Below are positions 10,601-18,943 of a DNA stretch of 64,000 nt, piece by piece. The stretch is taken from the NCBI GenBank assembly GCA_002049455.2, contig KV919069.1:28880-92879 (forward strand), read 5' to 3'. Within the stretch, counting starts at the first letter, position 1; every line of letters starts with the position of its first letter. Position numbers and translations under genes: made by a program. Source of the DNA: Porphyra umbilicalis. Taxonomy: Eukaryota > Rhodophyta > Bangiophyceae > Bangiales > Bangiaceae. The notes below the pieces were generated by a model. That model made no database searches. It was not told the DNA's origin and saw only the letters and a program-made list of their open reading frames with translations.

Positions 10601-11563
10601 GAGCTACTCCCGGTAATCACCATGGCGTATAATAGCCAACCACATCGGTCGACGGGCATCGCCCCATTTGAGCTCGTTATCCCAAGGCGGATCCCCAACC
10701 TCACGGTTCGCAACTTGCCCCCGGGCACTCCGCTTATCAATAAGGGAACGCTCAAGGACGGGTCACCCCTAGCTCGCAAACGCGAGTTCATGGCCCGCCT
10801 ACGCAAGCAGATCCCCATCGTAGTCGAGGCCTTGCGTAAGACGCAACAACGTTACAAACGTAACTTCGACCATCGGGTCGCAACCCGCAATGCGGACGTC
10901 AAGATCGGCGACTACGTATACACGACCAACCACGACCGGCAAAACAAGCTGCAAAGCAAAGCCATTGGACCCTTCGTGGTCATTGAGGCAGACGCGGATG
11001 CCTCCACGTTTGTCATTGACATTGACGGCGAGGAAAAACGTGTCAGCAGTGACCATGTCACCCCAGCTCCTCGTCCAACGACGACGGACACGGTTCCACA
11101 CCCTCTACTAGATGGTCTAGACCAACGCAAGGCACCCCCGGCAACTGCCGATGAGTATGTGATCGACCAACTCCTAGGCTTACGCCAGACGGGTGACAGC
11201 TATAGCGCCAAGGTGCGCTGGTTCGACTACGGGTTGAAAGACGACACCTGGGAACCCCTGGAGAACCTCCCCCGCAACCTGGTGGTGCGTTTCCGTCGAC
11301 AGAAGAAGAAGCATGTACCGGGTTACGAGTGGCAAACGCCAACGCGACGAAGTCGCCGACAGGCCGGGCTCACAACCGTGGCCAACATCGTCATGGACTC
11401 CACGTGGATACCCATTATCCAACATGTCCATGTTACCGGTGACGGAGTTATCCATGCCGACGTCTCGTGGACAGAGTCAAGTATAGCCGTCGCAATTAAT
11501 GAAGTAATTCCTGTCGCGTGGCTCAAGTTCACTCTGCCGTCCATGACGCGCAACTTTGCGTAG
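7559..11563 (+). CDS. pol: E1 Pol: protease, RT, RNase H, integrase, chromodomain
   Basis: An uninterrupted 1334-codon polyprotein. Retropepsin motif LDTGAG lies near residue 10. RT carries FCVDYRRLN and the catalytic YLDD (FYLDDVIIFS). RNase H begins VVDVDAC and ends near HHLPDFLSR. The integrase zinc-binding region has H..H and CTTC. The DDE core shows ELSVDIFGPI (first Asp), RILSDQGPQF (second Asp) and NGQIERYNR (Glu). A chromodomain (EYVIDQLL...YSAKVRWFDYG...DTWEPLENL) follows at about residues 1195-1255, then an ~85-residue tail of unknown role. The ATG at 7559 is only a dozen codons before the protease Asp, and gag reads in a different phase. A 27-bp tandem duplication inserts nine residues between the first and second catalytic Asp. 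It is the only fully open pol in the window. Confidence 0.95.
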   Translation: MRSCRPVLDTGAGVNIVRTSVLPSNWMAYAEEFTTLPRIRDANNKRLVTKYAIHLYVDTGGVRLFDRFLVSDNLSVPCILGTEFIEQNIERILPRLRKIVWQEHVRCTEELPRLTPILACLNDSAWDRHWKDRPARVRACKQVRVNGHKEEWIMATCDTPGMVTITPNIRLCRHKSMAVARGIAIVKPDEPFLVKLCNFGKDQVFVRKNSTLGFAEPYQEPMLSAVLDDNNPKDGTDNSSDDASRDPLEDLDLSEAPEYLHKQIRDMLKTHSSMWDGTLGVIRATEHAIVTPPDALPIRAQPYRTGPFKRQIIADQINKMLKVNVIAPSHSAWASPVVIVPKKNGKARFCVDYRRLNNITKKDAYPLPRMEDCLDSLGDAQVFTSLDCTAGYWQVRLRKDDQEKTAFTTHCGIYHWLSMPFGLTNAPATFQRALDIILSGLKWQICLFYLDDVIIFSANAEQHVKDVDTVLHRLREAEVTLNLEKCTWFSDEVEYLGHIVRPGQLHVHNKNVDALKHAKFPTTKTQLKSFLGMCNVYRRFVKDFAKRAKPLNALTRAEIPPDLPPPTDVAIAAFEDLRNALLCPPVLALPKANRKLVVDVDACADQVGYTLLQEEPGELLHPVGYWSRGLTAAEQNYSTTERECLGVVWAVLKLRNFLDGQRFLIRTDHQALSWIYSTTDSSGRLMRWRLRFSEYTFDMVYKPGASHHLPDFLSRASTVAPPEDIHDDIPCLAWAETANGLRTGRYTGTDTPEPVEFDDVVEAQQTDAFCVEMSTRVERGTAKAFFRDEHHALYRRAPYGNQLVIPKSLRECALTLEHHATAAAHPGMNRLYYTMRKVYYWPSMVTDIHSTITKCTTCAQTRLALRRHTTPLTLFHATEPLTELSVDIFGPIPASKKGNRFILVITDRFAKLTKCVALRRITAMSVASTIIDAWVASAIIDAWVSAYGPPDRILSDQGPQFMSNFFIVVMKMLGIETVRTTAYHPQTNGQIERYNRIMATQLRHYVADDPSRWDELLPVITMAYNSQPHRSTGIAPFELVIPRRIPNLTVRNLPPGTPLINKGTLKDGSPLARKREFMARLRKQIPIVVEALRKTQQRYKRNFDHRVATRNADVKIGDYVYTTNHDRQNKLQSKAIGPFVVIEADADASTFVIDIDGEEKRVSSDHVTPAPRPTTTDTVPHPLLDGLDQRKAPPATADEYVIDQLLGLRQTGDSYSAKVRWFDYGLKDDTWEPLENLPRNLVVRFRRQKKKHVPGYEWQTPTRRSRRQAGLTTVANIVMDSTWIPIIQHVHVTGDGVIHADVSWTESSIAVAINEVIPVAWLKFTLPSMTRNFA
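10334..10387 (+). repeat. 27-bp tandem duplication within E1 integrase core
   Basis: 10334-10360 and 10361-10387 are the same 27-mer apart from one substitution. They encode VASTIIDAW then VASAIIDAW. Other Ty3/gypsy integrases, including what remains of E2, have a single copy before the 'YGxP' turn. It is in frame, so it lengthens a helix rather than truncating the protein. Confidence 0.85.
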
Positions 11564-12077
11564 GATCCCCAACTTGCCATGCGGCGTTTCCCTCGGCTGA
11601 ACCGTGCTTACGGCCCGTACACATATGTGTGGCCGAAATCCGCGCAGGCGACACTGATCGGGGGCGATCCCTCTGTACCAGTGCTCCCCAAAGGGTTTCT
11701 GGTACCTCCGGTATAACACTTGGACTCAGTCCTTCGACGCTTGGTGACAACCACAAAGGAAGCAACCGTGGTAATACCACAATGTACCAACACCAGTTGG
11801 TACGCTACTGCCATACGCGCATGTTTCGAGTACGAAGTGCTTTTATCAGCAGACGCAAGGGATACAAATTCCACAACATGGGCCATGATGGCCTGCCACT
11901 TCCTTCATCGCTATGACGATAAACAGAAAAACTGAGAAGTGGATACAAACATGTCAAACGACAAACAACAACAAGACGAAGAAAAATCAACACCCTAAAA
12001 AGGCGTAAGCCCTCGACATTGGCAACCCTACCCCCCCGCCGGGGTCAACCGAGCAAGTCATTGAACAGTGAACCTCG
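11564..12077. other. Non-coding gap between E1 pol and the antisense frame
   Basis: About 510 bp with only short frames. It separates the convergent 3' ends of pol (+) and the antisense frame (-), so it would hold both 3' UTRs if both are transcribed. Confidence 0.5.
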
Positions 12078-13946
12078 CTACTCCTTTCCGTCACGACGAC
12101 GCGAGTCCCGGCGGGAATCGCGGCTCGCGCCGACACTGGCACCCGACTCCTGTGAGACACTACGCGCACGCGTGTTGCGCGCCGAGTGCGGAGCCCCCGT
12201 CGACGGGCCCCCGCCCTCGTGGGTCCGACGACCAAGGATGCTCTGCGCGTTAAAACGCGCCGGCGTAGCCTCCTCCTCTGGCTGGATAGCCTCGAGGTGC
12301 TGGGCGAACCGCCCGTAGTTGGCATCGCCGTCAACGGCGCGAGCCACGGCCTGTCCAATAATGGACAAAGCCGACTCGACACCCCGTCCGTCCGCGTGCT
12401 CAACAGCGGTCCGCAGGCCCGCGATCTGCTCGACCCAGGCGTTAGCCACCGCCGACAAGGCTGCCCCACGGGGCGCGCGAGCGCGTACATCGCTCGCGCG
12501 CGCCGACCCAAACAAGGCAACCGCCGCGGAGGAAGACGCGCGGGTCGGCCAAGTGGCGTCCACCGCCCGGGGCGGAGACGGCGAACGATCGCGCCGCGGA
12601 AAACGCGGGCGGTAGCGGCCCTCTCGGGCGTCGCCAACGGCGTGAGCCCAGTTCCTACGACCACGACGCCACACCCCGGGGTGGCTCGAAGTGATTCGAG
12701 CCATCGGGAGTGGCGCGTTTGGGTCCAACGCCCAGTCGAAATCGACACAAGGGTGACGAAGGCAAAAGCCGTCCTCCTTGGTCGGGTCGACCGTGACCCG
12801 CACCTGACGGGCTTCCCCGGAGTCGCGGTCGCGCCAGACAACGTCCTTAAGGACCTCCCGCCAGGGAAACGCCGTCACGGCCTGAAGCATCTTGCCGTAC
12901 AAGACGTACTTGGCTTCGCCGTCGGGCGCGTCCTTCAACTTGGACGTATCCAACGCGTCGAAATGACGAAGCGTCCTATCGTCCATGTGGATGAAGAACT
13001 TGTCCTCCTGCAGGGTGTGAACCCACGCAGCAACTAAGTTGCAGTAGTACTCGGAGTACACCTCCTGCCAGACTGAGCTGTAGGCGTTGCGCAACGCATC
13101 CGCCAGGTACGACACCACTACGGGGGTCGCCACCCACAACCCCGTGTGGGGCTCCCATGCCGGGATAGGCGGAAGCCAACGGGACAAGTCGAACGTCCGT
13201 GGTGCACGGAGAAATCCAGCCGCCCACGCGGTGGGCATCAACTCGCGACCGCGAAAGAAGCGCGTGTCGGCGGCCCGACGGTGGTCGGATGGGTACATCG
13301 GCAACCGGAAGGGGTTCGGCAACCCGGTGACACGCGGACCGCGATCTTCCTCGACGTTGTCGTTCTCCTCGTGCTTCACCAGCGCGAGCTGCTCGTGGTA
13401 CGGCTCCAGACCGGAGTCGTGCCCGAACGGGACCGAAAGGTCCTCGGCGAGAGCCCGCTTGAGGAAGACGGCCGTCGGCCACTTGCGCAACAAGCGGCAA
13501 AACGAGTTGGCCGCCGCCTCGATCGTCTCTGTACCCTTCACAGGAAACAGAAGCGCATTGGCGTACACCAAGCGGTGGAACGGGTGCAGAGGCACTTGAT
13601 AGCGCACGACCTCGTTTCAAAGCGACATCACCTCGTACACACGACGCTGGGGGCCCTGGTTCCCAAAGTACGGGTCTCCATGGACCTCGGCCACGCGGTC
13701 GCCCGCGTGGTCCGGAAACCCGGCTTGCACCATCACGTCAACGAAGTCGGGCAACGCCTCGTAATGCGCGTAGACACGACGCGTGTGCGCACGAGGTTCC
13801 GCGTGTGCGTAGTACGAGCCGCGAGGCCGAAATTGGCGCAAGACCTCCGGGTCCGTGGAGCAATCCACTTCCGGATGGCCCCCCGCGGCGGCATGCGCCC
13901 CGTCGATGACCGCCCCGCCATCGGCAACGCCAACGTCCACCGCCAT
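12078..13946 (-). pseudogene. E1 antisense extra gene (aORF1), interrupted by one TGA
   Basis: A long minus-strand frame between pol and the 3' LTR: 622 codons from the favoured ATG at 13946..13944, with one internal TGA at 13619-13617 and the terminal stop at 12078. The start context GCGATGGCGGTGGAC is purine at -3 and G at +4 and is shared with aORF2 of E2 (both read AAMAVD across the start). The frame is also open upstream to 14267 through a repetitive Gly/Lys segment. The product is a soluble-looking, Trp/Tyr-containing domain (about residues 25-420), then a basic Arg/Ser/Pro-rich linker, a helical segment and a Ser/Arg-rich tail. No known domain is recognised. It resembles aORF2 in order and scattered motifs (D..F...Q...RV..V near residue 95; [VL]LY....[QR][AG]V further on). 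It is not gag, pol or a recognisable env: I see no membrane anchor. Confidence 0.6.
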
Positions 13947-13992
13947 CGCGGCTGAGTCCGCCAAAGCGTTGGCCGTTCGGGTGTGTTTACCC

Positions 13993-14190
13993 TGGCTGCC
14001 GCCGCCGGGCTTGCCGCGCTTGCCGGCCCCGACGCAGCGCTTGCCGCCCTTGCCGCCGTCGCCGCCGGGCTTGCCGCGCTTGCCGCCGACGCAGTGCTTG
14101 CCGCCCTTGCCGCCGTCGCCGCCGGGCTTGCCGCGCTTGCCGCCGCCGACGCAGTGCTTGCCGCCCTTGCCGCCGTCGCCGCCGTGCGCG
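13993..14190. repeat. Tandem repeat (~57-60 bp unit, about three copies) upstream of aORF1
   Basis: Units of GCCGCCGGGCTTGCCGCGCT followed by TGCCGCC..GACGCAG, repeated about three times. Read on the minus strand they encode GGDGGKGGKHCVGGGKRGKP-type repeats, lying just upstream of the favoured aORF1 start. They could be leader sequence or an N-terminal extension. Confidence 0.75.
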
Positions 14191-14986
14191 CCGCCCCCCC
14201 CCACCCAGCGCACACCCACACTCACCGGGTCCGCAACCTCGCGGTGTGCCACCTCGCGGCGGCGCACCCCTACTCAACCTTGCCGTTAGGCCGCGACCTG
14301 TGCTTGAGCACGAAGACACGGGATGGCCCCGTGCCGACACAGCGCGGACCCGCACCCAGGCTTTCGCCTCGTCGCCAAGGTAGTCAACACTCCGAAGAGG
14401 TCGGCGCCTGCCGGCAACGACGATGACCACCCAGCCAGTGCTCCACCGGGCGCACGCCTCGGTGGTAACCGGTCTTGAGGTGCGAACCCCACCCCTACTC
14501 TCGGTAACACGGACCCGCGTCCCGGCTTTCGCCGTGTCGTCGGGGTAGTCAGAACCCCGACGAAGGAGGCGCCACTCGGCGCCGACGACGGTCGCCCCAG
14601 CACGTGTTGCACGACGCCCCTTCGCATCAACGGGTCTTAACCCCGACGCTCGTCGCCCGTCAACCGGCTGCCTGGCCCCCACGCCCACACCGACGCCGAC
14701 TCGCCTGCGCCGGCGCGCGTACGCGCAAGCGCCAATCGGACCCGCAGCGTCAGCTGCCCGCCACCCACGCCCACGCGTGCGTGGCCGGACGGTCGCGACC
14801 GACGACGGCGAACCGCCACATCCCCCCAATCGGGACTGGGCGGCGCGCCCGCGGCGGCGCGCCCCCCACGGCTCCCGCCGCCTGGGCGGTCGCGCCCGCG
14901 CGGGCCCGTAAGAGGCCGCGATCGCCCAATCGGGTTTCACCATCCTCGGATCTCACCGGGACGGTTCGAATCTCGCGTTGGAGGTA
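14191..14986. other. E1 3' untranslated region with imperfect direct repeats
   Basis: GC-rich, with two imperfect copies of a ~175-bp block (each containing GGGTAGTCA..AC.CCGA..AAG; about 14380-14450 and 14545-14620). Long minus-strand frames here are repeats of basic residues and I do not treat them as genes. Immediately before the 3' LTR is GTTGGAGGTA, a weak polypurine tract. By position this is where a promoter for the antisense gene would be expected. Confidence 0.45.
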
Positions 14987-15380
14987 TGTAGCATATCTCT
15001 GCTCCCAATTGGCAATTGGCCACGAGTAGCCCCCTTGACTGGCCGAATCCACGGATTTGTGTGACTCGGCTTGTGGCATGCCCTTTGAGGGGTTACTTCC
15101 GCATTGTTCATTTTTTTATTGTTTGTTTGCTTGTCTGTCTTATCTGTCTGCTGGCACTCATTACGATCGCTTATGATCGGACGGTCGATCCACCGGTGCC
15201 CTCGTTTGTATTAAATCACCGTGGGTCCGGGGTCGCCGTCGTGGGCGCCACCCGGCTCCCCATCGGATGCCCTTCAGCAAAAGGTCTTCTTCCTCGCCGT
15301 GACGGCGATAGAACTCGTTTTATTGCTTGGCTACGGTCGGTCTCAGTACACTGGTAATTGAACTAACGTTATTATTACCA
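14987..15380 (+). repeat. 3' LTR of E1
   Basis: 394 bp matching 5529..5922 with about 11 substitutions by eye. It begins TGTAGCATAT and ends TTACCA. Confidence 0.92.
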
Positions 15381-15973
15381 TAAGTTGGAGGCGCTTTCCT
15401 TTTGACGTGGGAGCCTGACTTTCGGTATGTTTATTTAGTACTCAGATAACAAAGGTCTGCTCAGACGATTGGAAAGTGCCGACGCGTTCTTGTCGGGATC
15501 ACAGCCTTTCCTTTCCTCCCTCCCTGACCTCGTGATTGCTTGGATATATGTTTGATTTCAGTCCACTTGCGGGTCGACGTTGCTAGGCACGCTTCCCCCA
15601 TCTTCTTGCACCCATCTCTGGACCATGTAGCCCCTGTTTTGGATAACTCCAGGACCGCGGACGGCCCTCTTGGATGAGAAAAATGGGGAGCCGCTGAGCG
15701 TCCTTCACGTAAGCAAATGTGGCATATTCCGTTTGGGGTTCCAGAACTTTGGGGAGACGTTCCTGGGTGTGCTCTAAACAAGGCGCGAATGTCGATGATG
15801 GACATTCGCGCTCTGTCAATGAAATCGCAACGAGCCGAACGCCGCAATAGCCACCTTGTAGGGGGGCTACCAGCGAATGTAAGAAACGCGGTGCATTCCG
15901 TGGGCGGACTGCGTCATGCGATCCAGCCGAGGAAATGAGCTGCCGAGAATATCAATTTGACGCCCTGGTTTCC
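15381..15973. other. Host spacer between E1 and E2
   Basis: 593 bp without a convincing gene. It contains an 11-bp perfect inverted repeat (GCGCGAATGTC / GACATTCGCGC, 15782-15810). E2 has inserted at its right end, where the duplicated target GCGAT is. Confidence 0.5.
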
Positions 15974-15978
15974 GCGAT
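15974..15978. repeat. Left target-site duplication of E2 (GCGAT)
   Basis: GCGAT immediately precedes the 5' LTR and is repeated at 25716-25720 immediately after the 3' LTR. A 5-bp duplication is usual for Ty3/gypsy integrase. Confidence 0.95.
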
Positions 15979-16747
15979 TGTGGGGGAAACCCCCTCTCCC
16001 CTGATGACGCGATCCCCCCAGTATGAGCCGGGGGAGGGGTCGCGAGCACACACGCAATGCCCCTAGAGGGAGCGGTGTGCGGCGCCCCTTCGGGGCGCCT
16101 GCCAGGTGGCGCTCAGGGCCACCCCCGATTCTGACATCCCCCTTGCCCGAAGGCAGGGGGAGGACAGGGCCTGACGCGAACGAGGGGCCACGCGACCCCT
16201 CGATCCTGGCACCCTAGAGGGGCCTGGAAGCTTGTGGAAGCTCCTCTGGCTGGGGAGAAGCCCGGGACCGAGATTGGATCTCGGCGACTGTCGATATCCC
16301 ACGAGGACTTCGATCGGAGAGTTGAAAATCTGGGGATAAGTCCCTAGTGATGTATTAGGCAATTTCAGTCCAAGCTGGCTTAAATCCAGGGACCATATCT
16401 CTCTTCCAGTGGAAGGGGGTACCTTGGTCCGTGGCAGGGGCCACCAGGACCCCTCATCAGGGACCGTGGCCCGTCGGGCCCCGGCCCCCCTACGACCGTC
16501 TTTTCCTGGGTCGGGATTGTGCACGTCCTGCGTCTTGTTTCTGAGGGTATATGAGTGTATGCTTTGGGGTCATCGTGCGTACTCGAATAAATCAGCGTTG
16601 CGTTTGCGTTAGTTCCGGCGTTCTGGTGCGCTCCGCGCCCTGTGATCCAGGCGTTTGTGTTCTTTCTCCTTTGTGTCGCTCCGCATCCTGTGCTGGGTTT
16701 TCTGACGGGGCCGTGCCCCGTCGGCTTTGTGGGCAGAAACCACTACA
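15979..16747 (+). repeat. 5' LTR of E2
   Basis: 769 bp, starts TGTGGGGGAAACCCCC (itself a short palindrome) and ends CACTACA. It contains an AATAAA hexamer near 16584 that could be the polyadenylation signal. Near-identical to 24947..25715. Confidence 0.96.
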
Positions 16748-16766
16748 TTTGGTGGATCAGCGGGGG
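16748..16766 (+). other. Primer-binding site of E2
   Basis: TTTGGTGGATCAGCGGGG directly follows the LTR. Compare E1: TTTGGTGGAGCAGCAGGGG. The shared core suggests the same tRNA primer. Confidence 0.65.
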
Positions 16767-16922
16767 GCAGGGTCTGGCCCTTCTTGATCAGTCGGGTCTA
16801 CCCTGTGTCAGTTCTCACGGTGGTCGTTCTGCTGTGCTTTGTCTTGCCCTTGGGTGTGACTGTTCTGTTGAGATCGTCTTTGAGGATTGATTGTTTCCGC
16901 AGGAGGACGGAGTCTTCCCGCC

Positions 16923-18943
16923 ATGGACACCACTGGGGTGGCGGAGACCGGCGCCCCGGGCGCCGGCAACCCGTCACGGGGCGACCGTGACGGAGCCAGC
17001 GAGGGCTCGGGGTCTCAGGACCCCGGAGGGATCCCTCCTCGGCGGGAGCGTCAGGCCGGCACCGCCATGCCGGAGCGTGGCGCTCCGGGAGACGGGGGTG
17101 GAGACGGAAGGGTATTCCCGTCTCTCCCCCCCCAAGGAGCGGGGGAGGTAGGCGGAAGGGTATTCCCGTCTCTTCCCCCCCAAGGTGCGGGGGGCGTAGG
17201 TGGAAGGGAATTCCCACCTCCTTCCCCCCAAGGTGTGGAGGGTGGAGCCGGAGGGGAATTCCCGCCTCCATCTCCTCTACCCCCGGGTAGGCGGGACCAA
17301 GCGGTCCCCCGTTTACCATGGGGCCCATATGACGGGCTGGCGAGAGCCGCCGGCCCACCCCGAACACCTCCTCGTGGAGGTGGTGACCGGGCCCCAACGG
17401 GGGCCCAAGACGCGGCTGCCATATCGGCAGCCCTACGGGATTCATTGGACGCTTTGATTAGCCCGTTACACGATCGACTGTCTCTCATCGAGACAGCCCT
17501 CGGGACCACTAGACGGTCCCGACGCCGACGTCGGCGCATGAGTTCCTCCTCCTCGGATGAGGAGTACTCCGGGGGAGACGGGGGTCGCCATGTGCCCCGT
17601 CGATCGGTCACCCGTGCCCTAGGGCACGAGCTGGGAGGGGAATCCCACCGTCGGATTCCCCCTAAGATCGTCCCCGCGGACGACCGCTATGCTGCAGTCT
17701 TAGACTGCGCAACTTACGCTTTGGCGAATACCGACATCCGGTACGACCGGACCATGGCGCACGGCCTAGGCCGTCTGCGTAAGGATGTATCGGCCACTTT
17801 TGGCCGTGATGCAGAGTGGGATGGGACGCCCGCCTTAGGCGTCTTCGAATTTCTCAGCCGCTTCGTAAAAGCGGGTGACGACAATGACGTCTCGGAGGGC
17901 CGAGCCCTGTATCTCCTTCCCGAGTTCACTAAGGGTGATCTCAAACGGGAATTGTATACGATCATGCCGTCCCTCCAAGGAGGGCGGAGTGGAGAGGTCA
18001 GCTCCTACATGGAACTGATCAACTGGCTCCTCCGCAAATATGCGGATGAGCAGTCGCTAAGCGACCAAGATGCCATGTTCCATGGGGCCGCCCAAGGGGC
18101 GGAGGAAACAGAGAATGAATTCTACGTACGCCTACGGGGGTTACGTCGCCTGTGTGGATACATTCACACGGAAGGACAGATGAAAAGTCGCTATATGCAG
18201 GGGCTGGGTTGGGAGATTCGCGCCGATGTGCGCGAACATAATACCCCCAACATGCCAATGGACCTGCTGGTGCAATATGCCCAGCGGAAGGGGGACGTCT
18301 GTCGTAGGCGCCTCCAGGAGCAGAAGGATGAAGAGGACCGACGGGCCGAGGCCCGTCGGGTGCGTCGTGCTGCTCGACCAGCACCGCGGAAATACGTAAC
18401 CGCGGCCGTAACAGCCCCACCTCAGGTGGGGCAAGTTCCTCCGGGTCCTTCCCGATGGGGCCCACCTAAGGTGGGGGAGGTGTACCCCCCCGAAGGGACC
18501 CCCCGAAGGCTGGGGAAGCTGGTCCATCCCGATGGGGCCCCCCTAAGATGAAGGAGGCCCCTCAAGGACAGGCCCAAGGGGCTTCCGCTAAGGTGGGGGA
18601 AGGGCCTCGAGGGCCTTCCCCACGGACTAACCCCAAGGGGGGAGAAGCGGGTCGCCCCGGGCGACCCCGGACGAATAACTGTCTCGCATGTAACATGCGG
18701 GGGCATTTCTTTAGAGAATGTCCCCGCCTTGATGCGGGGACAAAGGCTCTGTTGACCAAAGCCTTTCTGGAGCGGTGCGAAGAGCGCCGCAAAGCGGACG
18801 AGGAAGTCCGTAAGGGACAACCGGTCGCGGCGGTGAGGGAACTTTATGGTCCCCCGTGGTCGTCCTCGGACGACTCACCCTCCCCCGAGAGGGATGCGGC
18901 CGAGCAGGACGAGGAGGACAACTCCCCCTCGGGAAACGAGTAG
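16923..18943 (+). pseudogene. gag: E2 gag, split by a frame change at a C-run; CCHC zinc knuckle
   Basis: Begins at ATG 16923 in a strong context (CGCCATGG). The first frame encodes a Gly/Pro-rich N-terminus with four repeats of a '(R/E)(V/E)FP.L/PSPPQG' type (17,100-17,290), an Arg/Ser patch (RSRRRRRRMSSSSSDEE) and a capsid region (TPALGVFEFLSRFVKAGDD...). It stops at TGA 18549-18551. The next segment (18548..18943) is in the -1 phase and overlaps as ATGA. It carries the nucleocapsid knuckle CLACNMRGHFFRECP (CX2CX4HX4C) and ends TAG. A C6 tract at 18538-18543 lies just before the switch, and the protein reads smoothly across it. This is a one-base indel or a site of -1 recoding; I cannot decide which. 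Pol follows in yet another phase. Confidence 0.85.

Larger units (their letters stand above)
5529..15380 (+). mobile_element. Ty3/gypsy chromodomain LTR retrotransposon E1
   Basis: A 9.85-kb element bounded by 394-bp direct repeats that start TGTAGCATAT and end ACCA. Internal order: primer-binding site, gag (broken), pol (PR-RT-RNase H-IN-chromodomain), a non-coding gap, an antisense frame, and a 3' LTR. PR before RT and IN after RNase H define Ty3/gypsy, and the C-terminal chromodomain places it with chromoviruses. The two LTRs differ at about 11 positions by eye (about 97% identity), so the insertion is older than E2. I find no matching 5-bp duplication: ...AGAAC precedes and TAAGT follows. 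Confidence 0.93.

Noticed and set aside
13987..14943. 318-codon minus-strand frame in the E1 3' region
   Set aside because: Arg/Gly-rich product of tandem repeats in a phase different from aORF1; no domain.
15782..15810. Transcription terminator at the 11-bp inverted repeat
   Set aside because: Hairpin terminators are bacterial; no T-run follows and there is no adjacent gene.
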